This document shows, piece by piece, positions 9,826 through 18,237 of a stretch of 64,000 bases of DNA. The position numbers and the translations under genes are program-made. Source of the stretch: Prolixibacteraceae bacterium. Lineage in GTDB: Bacteria > Bacteroidota > Bacteroidia > Bacteroidales > Prolixibacteraceae. The DNA is taken from assembly GCA_017998095.1 (NCBI GenBank), contig JAGODU010000001.1, forward strand, positions 1 to 64,000, read 5' to 3'. The number at the start of each line of letters is the position of its first letter. Positions within the stretch are counted from its first letter, which is position 1. The notes beneath the pieces are model-generated. The model worked only from the letters and a program-made list of their open reading frames with translations, was not told the origin of the DNA and did not search any database.

Positions 9826-11247
9826 ATGGTTTTTAGCAGTATAGTTTTTCTTTTATACTTTTTACCTGCTTTTTTAATTACTTATTACATTGTTGACAAG
9901 AAATATAAGAACATTGTAATTCTCCTCTTCAGTATACTGTTTTACAGCTGGGGAGCACCACGATTTATATTTGTTATTCTTGGCACTACTTTCATTGATT
10001 TCCACCTGGTTAAATTAATGTCAGGCACCAAAAAGGAAATCCACCGAAAATTAATGCTTTCTCTTTCTGTTTCTATAAATCTCGGTCTTCTTTTTTATTT
10101 TAAATACTCAAATTTCTTTGTTGAAAATGTTAATGCCATCCTTTCTGTCGTTGGCTTTAATCAAATTCAATGGACTAAACTAATCCTCCCTATTGGAATA
10201 TCATTCTATACCTTTGAAACCATCACTTACGTTGTTGATGTATACAGAAGAGTGCACAAACCGCTTCATAACTTCTGGGATTATCAGCTGTATATCATAC
10301 TTTTTCCAAAACTAATTGCCGGTCCTATAATAAGATATCACGATCTTGCTGATCAGATTACTGACCGCTCCCAAAATGAATCATACGAAAACAGATTGAC
10401 TGGTTTTTACAGGTTTATTATTGGACTGTCTAAGAAAGTATTGATTGCCAACCATATGGGACAGCAAGCAGATCTTATATTTTCATTGAATTATGCAGGA
10501 CTGGATTCAGGCACAGCATGGATTGGAATTATCGCATATACATTCCAGATTTATTTTGACTTCTCGGGATATTCCGACATGGCAATTGGGCTTGCAAAAA
10601 TGATTGGTTTCAAATTCCCTGAGAATTTCAACAATCCATATATTTCTCAAAGTATAACTGAATTCTGGAGGAGATGGCATATTTCACTGGGAGCATGGAT
10701 GAGAAATTATCTTTACATCCCTCTTGGTGGAAACAGAGTTTCCAAATACCGTTTGTATTTCAATCTATGGTTTGTATTCCTTGCTTCAGGATTATGGCAC
10801 GGAGCCTCATGGAGCTTTGTAATCTGGGGAGCATATCATGGCATTTTCCTTGTTCTTGAAAGAAGTTTCTTCAGTAAAGTCCTTGAAAAGATTGGAAAAT
10901 TACCATCTATATTACTTACTTTCTTAATTGTCGTTATAGGATGGGTGTTCTTCAGAGTTGAAAAAGTAGGAGATGCCTTTGCATTTATAAAAAGGATGTT
11001 TTCCTTCGATTTTAAAGGTATTCCTTCTCTTGGAGTTGAATTCTATACCTTCCTGCTAATTGCTGCCTTCTTTGCCTTCTTTACATACTCAAACAAAGGA
11101 AAATCAATTCAGGACAACGTATACTTCAATTTTTATCCCAAAAGAAGACATGTTGCTGTAGCTGCAATAGCTTTACTCCTTCTGATGTTATCAATCAGTT
11201 CTATAACTTCGTTTGGATTTAATCCTTTCATTTATTTCCGGTTTTAA
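9826..11247 (+). CDS. MBOAT family O-acyltransferase (AlgI-like)
   Basis: The 473-aa polytopic membrane protein carries the MBOAT signatures: FDFSGYSDMAIGLAKMIG, the FWRRWHISLGAWMRNYLYI motif with IPLGGNR, and the catalytic-His segment SGLWHGASWSFVIWG. This is the AlgI/DltB-like subfamily that passes acyl (usually acetyl) groups across the membrane to an extracytoplasmic polysaccharide. The next gene, 3 bp downstream, encodes an AlgJ/AlgX-like partner, supporting a polysaccharide O-acetylation pair. The target polymer is not encoded nearby. Confidence 0.9.
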   Translation: MVFSSIVFLLYFLPAFLITYYIVDKKYKNIVILLFSILFYSWGAPRFIFVILGTTFIDFHLVKLMSGTKKEIHRKLMLSLSVSINLGLLFYFKYSNFFVENVNAILSVVGFNQIQWTKLILPIGISFYTFETITYVVDVYRRVHKPLHNFWDYQLYIILFPKLIAGPIIRYHDLADQITDRSQNESYENRLTGFYRFIIGLSKKVLIANHMGQQADLIFSLNYAGLDSGTAWIGIIAYTFQIYFDFSGYSDMAIGLAKMIGFKFPENFNNPYISQSITEFWRRWHISLGAWMRNYLYIPLGGNRVSKYRLYFNLWFVFLASGLWHGASWSFVIWGAYHGIFLVLERSFFSKVLEKIGKLPSILLTFLIVVIGWVFFRVEKVGDAFAFIKRMFSFDFKGIPSLGVEFYTFLLIAAFFAFFTYSNKGKSIQDNVYFNFYPKRRHVAVAAIALLLLMLSISSITSFGFNPFIYFRF

Positions 11248-11250
11248 TAT

Positions 11251-12426
11251 ATGAAGAAAGAAGAAAGAAATATAAAATTCAAAAAGCTGGTTGATAATAT
11301 AATCGGATCAATAAAGCAATTCAGATTCCTCCTTTTTGTCTTTCTGATGTTTTTGCTAATAACTCCCTTAATTCAAAGTAAAACCAATATCATTAAGCTT
11401 TTACCGCTTAAAGGGGCAATTGTTGAACCTGAAAATGCTAAGTTTTCTTTTAAGGATTGGTTTTCCGGTGATTATCAACCTAAAAAGGAAGAATACTTAA
11501 ATTCTGCCTTTGGTTTCAGAAGCATATTTGTCAGAATTAATAACCAGATTGCGTTTAATCTTTTCAATCAGGCAAAAGCAAACGGGGTAATTATTGGCAA
11601 AAAGAATTATCTGTACGAAGAAAATTACATCAAAGCTTATTATGGAACCGATTTTATTGGAAAAGACAGTATTGAAAACAGATTCAGAAAATTAAAATAC
11701 ATTACCGACACACTCTCTAAACTAAATAAAAACCTTATTACAATTTTTGCTGCAGGTAAAGGATCATTTTATCCTGAATATTTCCCTGAAAAATATAAAA
11801 CAGAAAAAGGTGAAACCAATCTTGAATGGCACGTCAAGCTTGCAAAAGAGTATGGCTTAAACTTTATTGATTTTAACAGCTATTTCCTTGAGAATAAAAA
11901 TACTTCCAAATATCCTTTATATCCTGAACACGGCATTCACTGGAGCAACTACGGAACTTGCCTTGTTGCCGATTCAATTATCCACTACATTGAAAATTTG
12001 AGGAGTATCGATATGCTTGAACTCGAATGGGATAATGTAAGAATGAATAAAGCTTCAGGTGTAGATTATGATATTGCAGACGGAATGAATTTACTTTTCC
12101 GACTCAAAGGTCAGAAATTAGCATATCCTGAAATTTACTGGAAATCTGACTCTACTATTGTTAAACCTTCAGTACTTGTTATTTCCGATAGCTTTTACTG
12201 GGAAATGTTTAATTTCGGTATTTCCAATGCTTTTTCTAAAAGCCATTTCTGGTTTTACAACAAGCAGATTTATCCCGACAGCTATGAACAAGCCCTGAAT
12301 ACTGATCAGGTCGACTTAATGAAGGAAATTGAAAATCACAATGTAATTATCATTTTAGGAACTGAAGCTACAATGCCGGGATACGGATGGGGCTTTATTG
12401 AAAACTGCTATAATCTGTTTAATTAA
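11251..12426 (+). CDS. AlgJ/AlgX-like SGNH acetyltransferase partner
   Basis: This 391-aa protein has one N-terminal membrane helix (about residues 24-43) and an extracytoplasmic domain. It contains an SGNH-hydrolase-like catalytic region: YPEHGIHWSNYGT (His and Trp-Ser of the AlgX/AlgJ group) and VISDSFYWEMF, where the serine should be the nucleophile. An earlier NSAFGFRSIFVRINN segment is also typical of the family. It probably acts with the MBOAT protein encoded 3 bp upstream to acetylate a surface glycan. Confidence 0.8.
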   Translation: MKKEERNIKFKKLVDNIIGSIKQFRFLLFVFLMFLLITPLIQSKTNIIKLLPLKGAIVEPENAKFSFKDWFSGDYQPKKEEYLNSAFGFRSIFVRINNQIAFNLFNQAKANGVIIGKKNYLYEENYIKAYYGTDFIGKDSIENRFRKLKYITDTLSKLNKNLITIFAAGKGSFYPEYFPEKYKTEKGETNLEWHVKLAKEYGLNFIDFNSYFLENKNTSKYPLYPEHGIHWSNYGTCLVADSIIHYIENLRSIDMLELEWDNVRMNKASGVDYDIADGMNLLFRLKGQKLAYPEIYWKSDSTIVKPSVLVISDSFYWEMFNFGISNAFSKSHFWFYNKQIYPDSYEQALNTDQVDLMKEIENHNVIIILGTEATMPGYGWGFIENCYNLFN

Positions 12427-12462
12427 TTATTATGCAACAGAAGTTTAAGAGATTACACCTTC

Positions 12463-12948
12463 CTAATTATTAACCTTAACCTGTTTAACAGTTTCTTTTC
12501 TGGTAATCAACATTGGGAAAGACACTCCCACGGCAATAGACATCAAAACAAATATCGTTTTCAAACCATTACTGGTAGTATCCTGAATAGTAGCAATATA
12601 TACATCAGGAGATAAGTTGCCGGTTAAATCGATTAATCCAAGAATTGTTCTATAGGCAAATGCTCCCGGTACCATTGGAATAACTGAAGGAATAGCAAAG
12701 ACCAAAGGAGGGGCATGTCTGTTGTGTGCTGCCGGTATACTAACAAAACCAACTGTTATTGAAGCTAATAAAGATGCGATTACAATTCCTTCACTTATAT
12801 ATAAGGTTAAAAATTTAACCAGGCCACCGATAATTCCGATTATGCCAATAGCCCATAAAGTCCGGCGGGGAACGTTGAACAATATTCCAAAGCCAATTGC
12901 AGCAACACCGCACCAGAAACTCTTTTCTAAAATCATTAAAATTTCCAT
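12463..12948 (-). CDS. ThrE-type threonine/serine exporter, C-terminal-type subunit (DUF3815/YjjB-like)
   Basis: A 161-aa protein with five predicted membrane helices and the motif PSVIPMVPGAFAYRTILG, characteristic of the ThrE_2 half of split ThrE exporters. It lies 5 bp downstream of the N-terminal-type subunit and probably forms a two-component amino-acid or small organic acid exporter with it. The substrate is inferred from the family name only; the E. coli YjjPB pair exports succinate. Confidence 0.8.
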   Translation of the reverse strand: MEILMILEKSFWCGVAAIGFGILFNVPRRTLWAIGIIGIIGGLVKFLTLYISEGIVIASLLASITVGFVSIPAAHNRHAPPLVFAIPSVIPMVPGAFAYRTILGLIDLTGNLSPDVYIATIQDTTSNGLKTIFVLMSIAVGVSFPMLITRKETVKQVKVNN

Positions 12949-12953
12949 AGTAA

Positions 12954-13745
12954 TTAAATTTGATATAAAAAGATAGAAACCAGCATTCCAAGTGAAATCA
13001 CTAAGGAAATAATCAGACCGTTTGTTCCCCTGACAATTCCATTCATTATATTTCCATCGAAAAGATCAGAAAATGAATTGATTAACGGAACTCCGGGTAT
13101 TAGATACAGAACTGAAGTGTATAATGCGTATTCAGGATTTTTGCCAATATTTAAATAAACCCCAAGTCCTGAAATCAAACAGGAAGTAAGAGAAGCAAAG
13201 AAAATACAGAGATAAGGGTTATAATTCAGTCCGGTAGTTTGTTGCCTGACGAATAAGCCAATGAAAGTAGCAACAAAGGCAGTTATCATTTCAACAACAC
13301 CACCGCCAAATAAATGGCAGAATGCTGCGCCTGCAAGTCCGACAAGAGAAAGAATAACAATTTTGGGATAGTGAGTTATCGTTGAAAGTCTTTTCACCTC
13401 TTCCCTCACCTGCTCCAAGGTCCATTTTTCTTCAACCACCTTCCAGCTCATGTGGCTTATCCCACTAACTATTCTGAAGTTAACCCCATGAGGAGAAGAA
13501 CGTTTCAGGCTATTGTAGAATTTTTCTTTTCTTTCGTCTTCAACTGTTAAAAGAATTGCCCTGTGGGTAACTAAAAGCTCAATGCCATAATTGTAAGCAT
13601 TGGCTACGCGGGTCATTGTTAGCCTTATACGGTTAGTGTTTGCCCCCGAGCTCATAAGAAGTGTACCAATTTCAAGCAGAACCTTTCCAAGTTCACTTGC
13701 CTTTACTTTTTCCTTTTCCATATTTACAATGTGTAAGATAGCCAA
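12954..13745 (-). CDS. ThrE-type threonine/serine exporter, N-terminal-type subunit (DUF1212/YjjP-like)
   Basis: The 263-aa protein has a soluble first half with LLMSSGANTNRIRLTMTRVA, the conserved start of the ThrE/YjjP domain, then five membrane helices ending in LIPGVPLINSFSDLFDGN, another family hallmark. It is the first gene of a two-gene unit with the YjjB-like half. Role: export of threonine/serine or a dicarboxylate across the inner membrane. Confidence 0.82.
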   Translation of the reverse strand: MAILHIVNMEKEKVKASELGKVLLEIGTLLMSSGANTNRIRLTMTRVANAYNYGIELLVTHRAILLTVEDERKEKFYNSLKRSSPHGVNFRIVSGISHMSWKVVEEKWTLEQVREEVKRLSTITHYPKIVILSLVGLAGAAFCHLFGGGVVEMITAFVATFIGLFVRQQTTGLNYNPYLCIFFASLTSCLISGLGVYLNIGKNPEYALYTSVLYLIPGVPLINSFSDLFDGNIMNGIVRGTNGLIISLVISLGMLVSIFLYQI

Positions 13746-13930
13746 TTAATAGCTATTATTCCTTAAAAGTGAAAATACTGTTAAAGTTAAAGATTTGGTT
13801 AGTTGGTTGCGTTATCGGCGCAAATATAAATCTTTTACAGCAAAAGGCACCTTCGAGCGGGTAAATAAAGTTCAGTTTTGATTTAAAGTAATTATTGAAA
13901 ACGCTTGAGGGATATTAAAAAAAGTCTCCG

Positions 13931-13962
13931 TTTGACAAATTACGATTAAATACATATTTTTA
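13931..13962 (+). promoter_or_regulatory. Candidate promoter of aqpZ
   Basis: TTTG at 13931-13934, a 20-nt spacer, and TATTTTTA at 13955-13962 match the Bacteroidota -33/-7 pattern (TTTG, TAnnTTTG) with one mismatch. Transcription would begin roughly 35 nt before the aqpZ ATG. Confidence 0.5.
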
Positions 13963-14002
13963 TAAAAATAAATTTTAATTACAACTAAAAAACGAAAAAC
14001 AA

Positions 14003-14689
14003 ATGAAAAAACTAGTAGCAGAATTTATTGGAACTTTATGGTTAGTACTTGGAGGATGTGGAAGTGCTGTTTTATCGGCTGCATATCCTGAATTGGGGAT
14101 TGGTTTTGCAGGTGTTGCAATAGCGTTTGGTTTAACTGTTGTGACTATGGCCTATGCTATCGGACACATTTCAGGCTGTCACCTAAATCCTGCTGTATCT
14201 ATCGGACTTTGGATTGGTGGTCGTTTTGACAAAAAAGAGCTTCTTCCCTACATTGCCGCTCAAATATTAGGGGGGATTGCGGGAGCTGGTATCCTGTACA
14301 TTATTGCAAGTGGAAAATCAGGATTTGAAATTGGTGGATTTGCCGCCAATGGATATGGAGAACACTCTCCGGGTGGTTATGGTCTGCTTGCTGCTTTAGT
14401 TACGGAAATAATAATGACCTTTATGTTCTTAATTATTATTTTAGGAGCAACACATTCCAAAGCAGCTAAAGGATTTGCAGGATTGGCAATTGGACTAGGA
14501 TTGACACTTATTCATTTAATAAGTATTCCTGTTACCAACACTTCAGTAAATCCAGCCAGAAGTATTAGTCAGGCACTTTTTGTACAAGGTTGGGCAATTG
14601 AACAACTTTGGCTGTTCATTTTAGCACCGATTGCAGGAGCAATCTTAGCCGGATTTGTTTATAAAATGATTTCACCTGAAAAGGAATAA
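14003..14689 (+). CDS. aqpZ: Aquaporin Z
   Basis: The 228-aa MIP-family channel has both NPA boxes, [17 protein letters not shown] and [14 protein letters not shown], the second with the arginine of the selectivity filter. Conserved [20 protein letters not shown] at the start and overall length fit the water-selective AqpZ rather than the longer glycerol facilitators. It provides fast water movement across the inner membrane. The reading frame of the following beta-helix gene may begin inside its last codons. Confidence 0.93.
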   Translation: MKKLVAEFIGTLWLVLGGCGSAVLSAAYPELGIGFAGVAIAFGLTVVTMAYAIGHISGCHLNPAVSIGLWIGGRFDKKELLPYIAAQILGGIAGAGILYIIASGKSGFEIGGFAANGYGEHSPGGYGLLAALVTEIIMTFMFLIIILGATHSKAAKGFAGLAIGLGLTLIHLISIPVTNTSVNPARSISQALFVQGWAIEQLWLFILAPIAGAILAGFVYKMISPEKE

Positions 14690-14714
14690 AAAAATAATTC
14701 TGTTTTCAATTGCA

Positions 14715-17700
14715 TTGATGTTTTTTATTTCATCAAATGCAACCAACTATTATTTTTCGTCGAGTACCGGTAACGATTACAATGACGGGAAGTCATCAGT
14801 TACTGCCTGGAAAAGCATAAACAAAATCAATGCTGTAAACTTGTTGCCTGGTGATTCGGTTTTGTTAATGTGCAACGATACCTTCCCGGGGGGGATCATT
14901 GTTTCGAAATCGGGCAACAGCAGTAACCCCATTTATTATGGCAATTATGGTCCGGGCAATAAACCGATTATCTCAGGCAAAACCCGGGTTAGCAATTGGA
15001 CTGAAACATCGGCCAATATCTGGGTTGCATCATGCCCTGATTGTAAAAGCAGTGTTACCAACTTTTTTATAAACGACATTCCCCAGCCAATAGGACGCTG
15101 GCCCAATGTTACCGATGCCAATAAAGGATACCGGACATACACGTCGCATTCCGGTTCAACTCAAATTACCGACCCCACTCTTTCTAACGACATTAATTGG
15201 ACAGGTGCTGAGGTGGTAGTCCGTAATTATCGTTGGCTGTTAAACAAGTATATCATTTTATCACAAAATAACGGTACTTTGGAATTATCTAAGGGCTATC
15301 CGGATTTTAATGATAATTTTGGTTATTTCATACAAAACGATCCCCGAACTTTGGACCAACAGGGCGAATGGTACTTTAACCCTTCAACAAAACAATTCAG
15401 CCTTTATTCCACGACCAATCCGAATACAACTGTTACGGAAGCGACTAAACTGGATAACTTATTAACCCTTAATTCAGGTGTAAAATACATTTCAATTGAA
15501 AAACTTCATTTTTATGGTGCCGGTCAACTTGCCATTTACTTAAATAATTGTAAAAATATTGTTTTAAGGAACAATGAAATAACCGGCTCAGGCATAGATG
15601 GTGTAACAGCAAAAGGTTCAGAGTATATCACCTTCGAGAACAACCTGATAAACATGACCAATAACAATGCCCTTACCATGCATTATTCAAAACATTTAAC
15701 GATACGTAACAACATAATAAAAAACACTTCGTTAGTTGCAGGAATGGGTGCGAGCTTAGACGCGCAATACCTTGCTGCCAATATACAATATGGAAAAGAT
15801 TATTTAATTGAGTATAATATTATTGACAGTGTAGGATATATCGGAGTATTGTTCTCAGGCGATTCCATTTTGATAAAAAACAATGTAATTTCAAATTTTT
15901 GCATGGTAAAAGATGATGGAGGTGGTTTATATACTTACGCAGGTGATGGATCAATTACTTATTCGAAAAAACTGATTGGCAATATCATTTATAATGGCAT
16001 AGGAGCACTTGAAGGATCAGGATGGCCGGGGCCTAATGCCGAAGGGATTTACCTGGATGATAAAACAAATCATGTTGAAATACTTGATAACACCGTATTT
16101 AATTGCTCCGACAGAGGAATTACACTCGGCAACGGGAATCATATTACAATTAAACGCAACAATATATACAACAATGGTTCACAAATATGTCTGCAACACA
16201 AAAGCGATTCGCCTAATCATCCGGTAACCAATTGTGAGGTTGACAGTAATAATTTTGTTTCGAAATTCTCAAACCAAAATATTGCAGATTATATTACTTC
16301 AGATAATGGGATTTCGAATTTTGGCACCTTCGACTATAATTATTATTGCAGGCCTGTTGGTCATGATCCTGAATTATGGGTTGAATATATTGCAGATGGT
16401 GTTCAATACGATGAATATCACACACCAGAAAGCTGGAGTTTAAAATACAATTATGATATTCATTCAGGTAAATCGCCCATTTCAGTCGATGCATATTCTG
16501 TTAATTCGATAAATTCATCGACTTATATTACAAATGGCTCTTTTGATAAAAACATTGATGATTGGAGTTCTTTCTCATGGGGCAATAATAATAAGATTTC
16601 TTTTGTCGCGGGCAAAGGAGTTTCGGGTGGCGCTTTACATGCAGGATTTACTTCGCTGTCGGGCAGTACTGAGGGCAATTTGATTGTTATTTCTAACTCT
16701 TTCGCGGTTTCACCCGACAAAACCTACAGGCTTAAATTTGATGCCAAAAGCAACAAGCAGGGTACTACATTAAAAATAATCCCCTTTTTCAGGCCGGTAG
16801 CCTATCCATATTATTTTTCCAATAAAAAATCTTATTCTTTAGATACAGCATACAAACAATTTGAATATATTTTTAAACCCCTTTTTGCTAAACCAAATGC
16901 TGAATTTCAATTTCAGATTTCAGAATATCAGGGCGACCTATGGCTCGACAATGTTGAACTTGTTGAAGTGGACACCACCAATACCAATCCCGATGATTAT
17001 ATCAGGTTTGAATTCAATACAACCAGAAATGATAAAATTATCAGTTTGACCGATACTATGGTAGATGTAAAAGGGATACCCGTTTTTGGGGACATCACAC
17101 TGAAGCCATTTTCATCCATTATTTTATTCAAAAGCATTAATGACAGTAAAAAACCGGACCGCCCCGATAGCATAAAAGGCAACTTGACTGTTTGTCAGGG
17201 TAGTCAAGTGAAATACAGCATAGCCCCTGTTCCGGGTGCTACATATTACACATGGACATTGCCCGATGGCTGGACCGGAACTTCAACTTCAAATTCAATC
17301 ATTGCTAAAGCTGGAACCGGCGGGGTTATTTCAGTGATTGCCAATAACGTATTTGGTCAGTCTGCCCCGCAAACAATAAGTGTAACCTCAATCTCCATTC
17401 CGGAAACACCTGTAATAACATTGGACAATGGCACTTTGCAATCGGATACAAAAGAAGGCAACCAGTGGTATTTAAGCAATAAACCAATTGAAAATGCAAC
17501 AAAAGACTCGTACATCCCTGTTACAAAAGGGAATTACTATGTTGTGGTTTCATTGAAAGGCTGCCCCTCCAAATCGTCCAATACCATTTCATTTTCTTCT
17601 GCAGGAATTGATGGACATGACAATAACAAAGGCATTTCTGTTTATCCAAACCCTTCATCAGGCAAGATAAAAGTTAAGGTCAACGAAATTTTCAATTCAG

Positions 17701-17870
17701 ATTATGTTGCTGAAGTTTACGATAATATAGGAACTTTAATTCAACGAAAAGAGAATAATAAAATTGAAGCTTTCTTTGATTTGGATTTAAGCAAATATTC
17801 AAAAGGATTTTACATACTGCACATTTATGCTTCTGATAAAAGTTTCCAGACTAAGATAATTAAAAGATAA
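14715..17870 (+). CDS. Secreted right-handed parallel beta-helix protein with T9SS sorting domain
   Basis: A protein of at least 1051 aa. Residues 20-580 are Asn-rich beta-helix repeats (IEKLHFYGAG..., NNEITGSG, RNNIIKNTS), as in polysaccharide lyases and related glycan-binding proteins. A carbohydrate-binding-like beta-sandwich (about 600-755, starting NGSFDKNIDDWSS), a PKD/Ig-like domain (about 817-890) and a C-terminal SVYPNPSSGKIKV sorting domain of the type IX secretion system follow. The listed start is a TTG next to ATG (14718), but a perfect signal peptide continues upstream in frame ([19 protein letters not shown]), so the true start is probably earlier, perhaps CTG at 14676. GC content appears higher than in its neighbours, hinting at transfer. 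Catalytic specificity unknown. Confidence 0.75.
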   Translation: MMFFISSNATNYYFSSSTGNDYNDGKSSVTAWKSINKINAVNLLPGDSVLLMCNDTFPGGIIVSKSGNSSNPIYYGNYGPGNKPIISGKTRVSNWTETSANIWVASCPDCKSSVTNFFINDIPQPIGRWPNVTDANKGYRTYTSHSGSTQITDPTLSNDINWTGAEVVVRNYRWLLNKYIILSQNNGTLELSKGYPDFNDNFGYFIQNDPRTLDQQGEWYFNPSTKQFSLYSTTNPNTTVTEATKLDNLLTLNSGVKYISIEKLHFYGAGQLAIYLNNCKNIVLRNNEITGSGIDGVTAKGSEYITFENNLINMTNNNALTMHYSKHLTIRNNIIKNTSLVAGMGASLDAQYLAANIQYGKDYLIEYNIIDSVGYIGVLFSGDSILIKNNVISNFCMVKDDGGGLYTYAGDGSITYSKKLIGNIIYNGIGALEGSGWPGPNAEGIYLDDKTNHVEILDNTVFNCSDRGITLGNGNHITIKRNNIYNNGSQICLQHKSDSPNHPVTNCEVDSNNFVSKFSNQNIADYITSDNGISNFGTFDYNYYCRPVGHDPELWVEYIADGVQYDEYHTPESWSLKYNYDIHSGKSPISVDAYSVNSINSSTYITNGSFDKNIDDWSSFSWGNNNKISFVAGKGVSGGALHAGFTSLSGSTEGNLIVISNSFAVSPDKTYRLKFDAKSNKQGTTLKIIPFFRPVAYPYYFSNKKSYSLDTAYKQFEYIFKPLFAKPNAEFQFQISEYQGDLWLDNVELVEVDTTNTNPDDYIRFEFNTTRNDKIISLTDTMVDVKGIPVFGDITLKPFSSIILFKSINDSKKPDRPDSIKGNLTVCQGSQVKYSIAPVPGATYYTWTLPDGWTGTSTSNSIIAKAGTGGVISVIANNVFGQSAPQTISVTSISIPETPVITLDNGTLQSDTKEGNQWYLSNKPIENATKDSYIPVTKGNYYVVVSLKGCPSKSSNTISFSSAGIDGHDNNKGISVYPNPSSGKIKVKVNEIFNSDYVAEVYDNIGTLIQRKENNKIEAFFDLDLSKYSKGFYILHIYASDKSFQTKIIKR

Positions 17871-18034
17871 TAGATGATACTCCGTCGTATCATATTTGCA
17901 AGCCCACATTAACCGGTAATCCAGTCAAAGGTTTGCAAAATAACTTCCGCCTGCCCATGACTTTCACCCTCTTTCATTATCGACAAACGTTCTTCATCAT
18001 TAAATTTTGTAATTTTTCACCTATACCAAATACA

Positions 18035-18067
18035 TACCAAGTTCTTACCAAGTTCTTACCAAGTTCT
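18035..18067. repeat. 11-bp tandem repeat, three exact copies
   Basis: The unit TACCAAGTTCT occurs at 18035-18045, 18046-18056 and 18057-18067 without mismatch, with a partial related copy just before. It lies upstream of the PPC-repeat gene promoter. Confidence 0.85.
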
Positions 18068-18170
18068 ACCGAGACCTATTTTAAAGCTATCCCGATTTGC
18101 ATGAAATTCGAATAGGGTAAGAATGTGATATGTTTATGTCTTAATTTAAAAGTACAATCCATTTTGCTTA

Positions 18171-18201
18171 TTGACATTGAGGTTGAAATTGAGTAAATTT
18201 A
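18171..18201 (+). promoter_or_regulatory. Candidate promoter of the PPC-repeat protein gene
   Basis: TTG at 18171-18173, a 20-nt spacer, then TAAATTTA at 18194-18201 (7 of 8 matches to TAnnTTTG). The ATG is 36 nt downstream of the -7 element. Confidence 0.5.
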
Positions 18202-18237
18202 TTCATTATCGGCTGCAAACACTAAAAATTAAATATC

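Larger units (their letters stand above)
17871..18237. other. Intergenic region between the two T9SS cargo genes
   Basis: About 367 bp with no convincing gene. It contains a three-copy 11-bp tandem repeat and a good promoter candidate, both listed separately; a 60-codon ORF from 17933 has no supporting feature. Confidence 0.6.
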
